A stretch of DNA of 64,000 bases from CAMPJU01 sp036675265 (GTDB lineage: Bacteria; Pseudomonadota; Gammaproteobacteria; Xanthomonadales; Xanthomonadaceae). The stretch spans positions 27,198 through 91,197 of the forward strand of contig JAKFFJ010000024.1 of assembly GCA_036675265.1 (NCBI GenBank). Reading direction: 5' to 3'. Below are positions 60,053-64,000 of the stretch, in pieces (position 1 is the stretch's first letter; the number at the start of each line of letters is the position of its first letter). Made by a program: the position numbers and the translations under genes. The notes beneath the pieces are model-generated. The model saw nothing but the letters and a program-made list of their open reading frames with translations, was not told the DNA's origin and ran no database searches.

Positions 60053-60775
60053 GTGCCCCCTCGTGACACAGCGCCATCCGCCGGCCCCATCCTCCAGGTC
60101 GAGGCCCTCGGCAAGCGCGTCGCGCTGCCGTCCGGCGAACTGGTGATCCTCGACGGCATCGGCTTCGACATCGCACGCGGCGACAGCGTGGCGATTGTCG
60201 GCGCGTCCGGCTCCGGCAAGAGCACGCTGCTGTCGCTGCTCGCTGGCCTGGATGCACCCAGCAGCGGCCGCGTCACCCTCGCGGGCGAGCCCATCTCCAC
60301 CCTCGACGAGGACGGCCGCGCGCGCGTGCGCGGCGAGCACGTCGGCTTCGTGTTCCAGAACTTCCAGCTGCTGCCTTCGCTAACCGCGCTGGAGAACGTG
60401 ATGCTGCCGCTGGAGTTGCGCGGTGACCGCGATGCGGAAGGTCCGGCGAAGGCGATCCTCGGCCAGGTCGGGCTCGGCGAACGGCTGGACCACTACCCCC
60501 GGCAATTGTCCGGCGGCGAGCAGCAGCGCGTGGCCCTGGCGCGCGCGTTCGTCACCGAACCTTCGCTGCTGCTGGCAGACGAGCCTACCGGCAACCTCGA
60601 CAGCCGGACGGGGCAGGGGATCATCGAGTTGCTGTTCGGCATGAATGCCGAGGCCGGCACCACGCTGGTGCTGGTCACCCACGACGAGCACCTCGCCGGC
60701 CGGTGCCGGCGCCAGTTGCGGCTGGATGGCGGGCGCCTGGTCGGCGACGACACCACGCCGGCACACGCCGCATGA
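60053..60775 (+). CDS. ybbA: ABC transporter ATP-binding protein YbbA
   Basis: 240 residues from GTG 60053. Walker A VGASGSGKSTLLSLLAGL, Q-loop FVFQNFQLLPSLTALEN, signature QLSGGEQQRVALARAF, Walker B LLLADEPTGNLD and H-loop VLVTHDEHLA are all present. It resembles LolD/MacB-type ATPases and powers the permease YbbP, whose start overlaps its stop by 4 bp. The pair may extract or move lipids or export hydrophobic molecules. Confidence 0.95.
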   Translation: MPPRDTAPSAGPILQVEALGKRVALPSGELVILDGIGFDIARGDSVAIVGASGSGKSTLLSLLAGLDAPSSGRVTLAGEPISTLDEDGRARVRGEHVGFVFQNFQLLPSLTALENVMLPLELRGDRDAEGPAKAILGQVGLGERLDHYPRQLSGGEQQRVALARAFVTEPSLLLADEPTGNLDSRTGQGIIELLFGMNAEAGTTLVLVTHDEHLAGRCRRQLRLDGGRLVGDDTTPAHAA

Positions 60776-63288
60776 GCAACGTCCCCGGGTTGGCCTGGCG
60801 CCAGTTGAAGCGCGACCTGCGCGCCGGCGACGTGCGCATCCTGCTCGCTGCGCTGGTGCTGGCGGTCCTCGCCGTGACCGCCGTGGGGTTCGTCACCGAC
60901 CGCGCCAACCGCGCGCTCGCCCTCGAGGCGAACCGTCTGCTCGGCGGCGACGCGGTGGTGCGCAGCGACAGTCCCATCGAAGGCGCGATCGCCGAGGCGG
61001 TGGGCGTCCACGGCCTGCGCAGCGCCCGCACGGTGGGACTCAACAGCATGGCGCGCACCGGCGAAGGCGCGCACGCGCGGTTGCAGATGGCCGACGTGCG
61101 CGCGCTGGGCGACGGCTTCCCGTTGCGCGGCACGTTCCGGATCGTGGGTGCCGACGGCATCGAACGCGATGCTGGCGCCGTGCCCGCACCCGGTACGGCG
61201 TGGATCGCGCGCGCGGGCGCAGCAGCGCTGGAGGTCGAAGTCGGCGACACGATCGAGCTCGGCACCTCGCGGTTCGAGCTGGCGGCGCTGGTGACGGCCG
61301 AGCCGGACGCGGCCTTTGATTACTTCGACGTCGCGCCTCGCGTATTCCTCAACCTGGCGGACCTCGCCGGCACGGGACTGGTGCAGGAAGGCAGCCGGAT
61401 CAGCCATCGGCTGGTGGTCGCCGGCGAACCGGGGGATGTCGAGGCGTTCGTCGGCGACGCACGCGCGGCGCTCGGCCGCGGACAGCGGATCGAGACCATC
61501 GCCGACACGCGGATGGAGGTGCGGTCCTCGCTCGAGCGCGCCGGCCGCTTCTTCGGGCTGGCGGCGCTGGTGTCGGTGGTGCTCGCCGCGGTGGCGGTCG
61601 CGATGGCCGCGCGCCGGCACAGCGAACGGCACCTGTCGGGCAGCGCGGTGATGCGCTGCCTGGGCGCGCCGCAGCGCACCCTGGTGGCGATCCACGTCGG
61701 CGAGCTGGTGCTGCTCGGGCTTTTCGCGTCGGCCATCGGTGTCGCCCTGGCGTTCGCGCTGCAGTGGGGGATCGGCGGCTGGCTGGCACAGCGGCTGGAA
61801 CTGGCCATCCCGGCGGCCAGCTGGCTGCCCGCGCTGCAGGGTTTCGCCGTCGGCATGCTGGTGCTGCTCGCGTTCGGCGCGCCGCCGGTGCTCGCGTTGC
61901 GCCGCGTGCCCGCGCTGCGCGTGCTGCGGCGCGACCTGGATCCGACCGAGCCCAGCGCGTGGGTCGTCGTGCTCGCCGGCCTGGGCGGGCTGGCCGCGTT
62001 GCTGTGGTGGCAGGCCGGGTCCGCGCAACTGGCGGGCGCGATGCTGCTCGGCCTGCTGGCGGCGTTCGCCGCGCTCGCGCTGCTGGCGTGGGGCCTGGTG
62101 GTGGCGGTGCGGCGCCTGCGCTCGCGCCTGCGCGGCCCGCTGCGCTATGGCCTGGCCAACGTCTCGCGGCGCGCGGCCAGCAGCGTCGCGCAGGTCACCG
62201 CCCTCGGCCTGGGACTGATGGCATTGCTGCTGCTCACCTTCGTGCGCACCGACCTGCTGGACCGCTGGCAGCTGGCCCTGGCCGAGGACGCGCCGAACCG
62301 TTTCATCATCAACGTGCAGGACGACCAGGTGGACGCGGTCCGCGCGTTCGTCGCGGCGCAGGGCCTGGCCGCGCCCGACCTGTACCCGATGGTGCGCGCG
62401 CGGCTGGTGTCCCACGACGGCCAGCCCGTGAGCGGCGAGGACTACGCCGACGAGGAAGACGGGCGCGGCCGCCGCTGGGCCGAGCGCGAGTTCAACCTGT
62501 CCACGGCCACCGCGCTGCGCGACGACAACAAGGTGGTCGACGGCACGTTCTGGGACGCCGCGGGTGCGCCGGCGCCGGAACTGTCGGTGGAGGAGGACTT
62601 CGCCAAGGACCTCGGTTGGGAACTCGGCGACACCGTGGGCTTCGACATCGCCGGCCAGCCCCTGGAGGCGACCGTCACCTCGTTCCGCACCGTCGACTGG
62701 GAAAGCTTCCGGCCGAACTTCTTCGTGGTGGTGTCGCCGGGGGTGCTCGACGGATTCCCCGCCAGCCACGTGACCGCCGTGGCCGTGCCGCCGGGCAACG
62801 ACCGCTTCACTCCGGACCTGGTGGGGCAGTTCCCCAACCTGACCGTGATCGACATCGACCAGGTGCTGGCGCAGGTGCGCCAGACCGCCGACCAGGTGTC
62901 GACGGTGGTGGAGGTCGTGTTCTGGTTCTCGTTCGCCGCCGGGCTGCTGGTGCTGATGGCGGCGGTGAGCGCCAGCCAGGACGAACGGCTGCTGGAGGGC
63001 GGGATCATGCGCGTGCTCGGCGGCAGCCGCTGGCAGTTGCGGCTGGCGCAGGCGTCGGAGTTCGCGGCGATCGGGTTGTTGGCGGGGCTGGTGGCGGCGG
63101 TTGCGGCGTCGGTGCTATCGGGCGTCATAGCCGTTGAGGTGTTCGACTTGCCTTGGGAGACGGATTGGTCGATGGCCGTGGCCGGTGGTGCGATGGGGAC
63201 AGTGGCGGCGCTGCTGGCCGGCCTTTTCGCGACCCGCGAGGTACTGGATGCGCCGCCGTCCGTGACGCTGCGGCAATTGGATAGCTGA
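60772..63288 (+). CDS. ybbP: FtsX-like permease YbbP
   Basis: 838 residues with about ten membrane helices. FtsX-type arrangement with a first helix (ILLAALVLAVLAVTAVGFVT), a large periplasmic domain, and two sets of helices, the second near LLTFVRTDLLDRWQ; a further periplasmic part (SGEDYADEEDGRGRRWAERE) and a final membrane bundle end the protein. Long size and duplicated FtsX domains match E. coli YbbP. Functions with YbbA; the substrate is unknown in any bacterium I recall. Confidence 0.93.
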   Translation: MSNVPGLAWRQLKRDLRAGDVRILLAALVLAVLAVTAVGFVTDRANRALALEANRLLGGDAVVRSDSPIEGAIAEAVGVHGLRSARTVGLNSMARTGEGAHARLQMADVRALGDGFPLRGTFRIVGADGIERDAGAVPAPGTAWIARAGAAALEVEVGDTIELGTSRFELAALVTAEPDAAFDYFDVAPRVFLNLADLAGTGLVQEGSRISHRLVVAGEPGDVEAFVGDARAALGRGQRIETIADTRMEVRSSLERAGRFFGLAALVSVVLAAVAVAMAARRHSERHLSGSAVMRCLGAPQRTLVAIHVGELVLLGLFASAIGVALAFALQWGIGGWLAQRLELAIPAASWLPALQGFAVGMLVLLAFGAPPVLALRRVPALRVLRRDLDPTEPSAWVVVLAGLGGLAALLWWQAGSAQLAGAMLLGLLAAFAALALLAWGLVVAVRRLRSRLRGPLRYGLANVSRRAASSVAQVTALGLGLMALLLLTFVRTDLLDRWQLALAEDAPNRFIINVQDDQVDAVRAFVAAQGLAAPDLYPMVRARLVSHDGQPVSGEDYADEEDGRGRRWAEREFNLSTATALRDDNKVVDGTFWDAAGAPAPELSVEEDFAKDLGWELGDTVGFDIAGQPLEATVTSFRTVDWESFRPNFFVVVSPGVLDGFPASHVTAVAVPPGNDRFTPDLVGQFPNLTVIDIDQVLAQVRQTADQVSTVVEVVFWFSFAAGLLVLMAAVSASQDERLLEGGIMRVLGGSRWQLRLAQASEFAAIGLLAGLVAAVAASVLSGVIAVEVFDLPWETDWSMAVAGGAMGTVAALLAGLFATREVLDAPPSVTLRQLDS

Positions 63289-63484
63289 ACCCGCGCGTTC
63301 GATGGTGCTGTGGAGCAAGCGGCAAGCGCTACACGGCGCTGTGACAAGTACAGCATTGTTCCTTGGCTCAGTGAAAGCCGATTGACCAGCTTCGTCACCT
63401 AGTCAACATGGGAAAGGGCAACGGAAAAGCCCGATTCGATATGACTACATGCGCGCATGCGCCGGACCGCCAAGGACAGAACCT

Positions 63485-64000
63485 ATGCAAAGGAATGCAA
63501 AGTCATCTAGGGGCCTCAACGCTCTGAACCGGAGAGGAGTTTTTCTGACCTCGGTCACCTGCCTGTTCTGGACGACGTCACTGCTTGCGGATACATATAA
63601 CTTTCCGCGAGTGAGGGTCACAGCGCAGGGGATCGATGGCGTCACGATCATTTGCCGAGGCACTGCATGCGAGGGCGTCTTGAGGGCTCTTGGCGGAACC
63701 CATTATTCAGAGTCTTCGAAGCCCTATCTCCCGGATACCGTGACGATTCCATTGAACCCGGACGAAGTGTGCGCGAACCTCAAGCAGGCACGCCCGCAAG
63801 ACTGCAGCCCTAGCAACCCCCCGTCAGTCCCTGGATACAACCCGGACTGGTTGGCAAATGGTTGTGGGGATGGGACTTTCGCGTCTGATTTCGGTGAGTT
63901 CATGTCAGGTGTGTTCCTGCCTGACCACACCGGAGATTTGAACAATCCACTTCCCAATATTTCGTTCTATGGAGCATGTGCAGGGCACGACAGGTGTTAC
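63485..64000 (+). CDS. Secreted phospholipase A2-like protein, 3' end cut by window
   Basis: 172 residues are visible; the frame is open to the window edge. AAGGA lies 8 bases before the ATG. An export signal is clear: basic NRRGVFL, hydrophobic LTSVTCLFWTTSLLA, likely cut after residue 35. The region to about 120 has several cysteines and no family I recognise. Then NGCGDGTFASDF (residues 125-136), VFLPDHTGDLNN and FYGACAGHDRCY (161-172), the Cys-x-x-His-Asp-x-Cys-Tyr active-site helix of phospholipase A2 (His168, Asp169). The DNA is much richer in A/T than its neighbours, with codons such as aat, tat, ttt and tct rare elsewhere, suggesting transfer. The rest of the domain lies outside the window. 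Confidence 0.72.
   Translation, partial: MQRNAKSSRGLNALNRRGVFLTSVTCLFWTTSLLADTYNFPRVRVTAQGIDGVTIICRGTACEGVLRALGGTHYSESSKPYLPDTVTIPLNPDEVCANLKQARPQDCSPSNPPSVPGYNPDWLANGCGDGTFASDFGEFMSGVFLPDHTGDLNNPLPNISFYGACAGHDRCY

Noticed and set aside
63289..63484. Small leftward open frames near the right edge
   Set aside because: Those at 63445-63663 and 63724-63957 on the minus strand lie opposite the phospholipase-like gene and show no family features; the 196-bp gap itself shows no clear promoter or RNA.

Overview
The window is a very GC-rich chromosomal segment (about 70% G+C by eye) whose gene content points to a gammaproteobacterium of the Xanthomonadaceae/Lysobacteraceae, most likely a Lysobacter- or Luteimonas-like organism. 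Supporting signs are the plant-type GshA, the DUF3247 and DUF3297 proteins, a CGFS glutaredoxin–rhodanese fusion, and the small extragenic palindromes (a TGTGGGAGCCGCC family, a GTAGGAGCGGC family and a TTCCCGCC/TTCGCGGGAA family) scattered between genes. No tRNA, rRNA, CRISPR array, integrase or transposase was seen. No gene-free stretch exceeds about 210 bp; the largest are 43481-43686 and 63289-63484.

Region by region. 1-4600: the end of a cytochrome oxidase assembly operon (ctaA, ctaB), a lipoprotein and an S9 peptidase. 4600-9518: the macromolecular synthesis block rpsU-yqeY-dnaG, divergent from tsaD and a folB-folK fusion; dnaG is bracketed by an exact inverted pair of 24-bp repeats and rpoD is not beside it. 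9538-14904: a mechanosensitive channel, then a coupled run SDR, 6-pyruvoyl-tetrahydropterin-synthase-like protein, MidA-type methyltransferase and VanZ, facing cca. 14914-19629: leftward envelope genes (slt, an exonuclease/endonuclease/phosphatase, a DsbA lipoprotein, a diheme cytochrome c4). 19736-21879: engB and gshA. 21902-25441: a leftward cluster with two amidohydrolases, one of which carries an extragenic repeat inside its signal peptide. 25528-28791: amn, DUF924, the three-part glutaredoxin fusion, a polysaccharide deacetylase. 28801-31336: aminotransferase, SGNH hydrolase and methyltransferase overlapping by four bases each. 31458-39002: rsgA, a DUF1704 metallopeptidase-like protein, then maeB and aceE nearly touching, which links malate to pyruvate to acetyl-CoA. 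39004-43480: two lipoproteins or exported proteins, an RcnB-like protein and a LytS/LytTR-type two-component pair. 43687-48473: small membrane proteins, a second MscS channel and an ECF42-like sigma factor locus with two DGPF/YCII proteins. 48477-54470: an L,D-transpeptidase, a SemiSWEET-like protein, a YadG/YadH-type ABC exporter, a DUF4189-MORN protein and a BNR-repeat lipoprotein. 54533-58985: an MFS carrier, DUF3297, an SDR overlapping a trehalase. 58995-63288: DUF3247, then tesA divergent from ybbA-ybbP.

The right edge (from 63289) drops visibly in GC. It holds the start of a gene that runs off the window: a secreted, cysteine-containing protein ending in a phospholipase A2-type Cys-x-x-His-Asp-x-Cys-Tyr motif. 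This is the clearest accessory, possibly acquired, element. Several start codons are preceded at 6-7 bases by a TAnnnT box (amn, aceE, gshA, slt, folB-folK, the first MscS), which suggests leaderless transcripts are common here.
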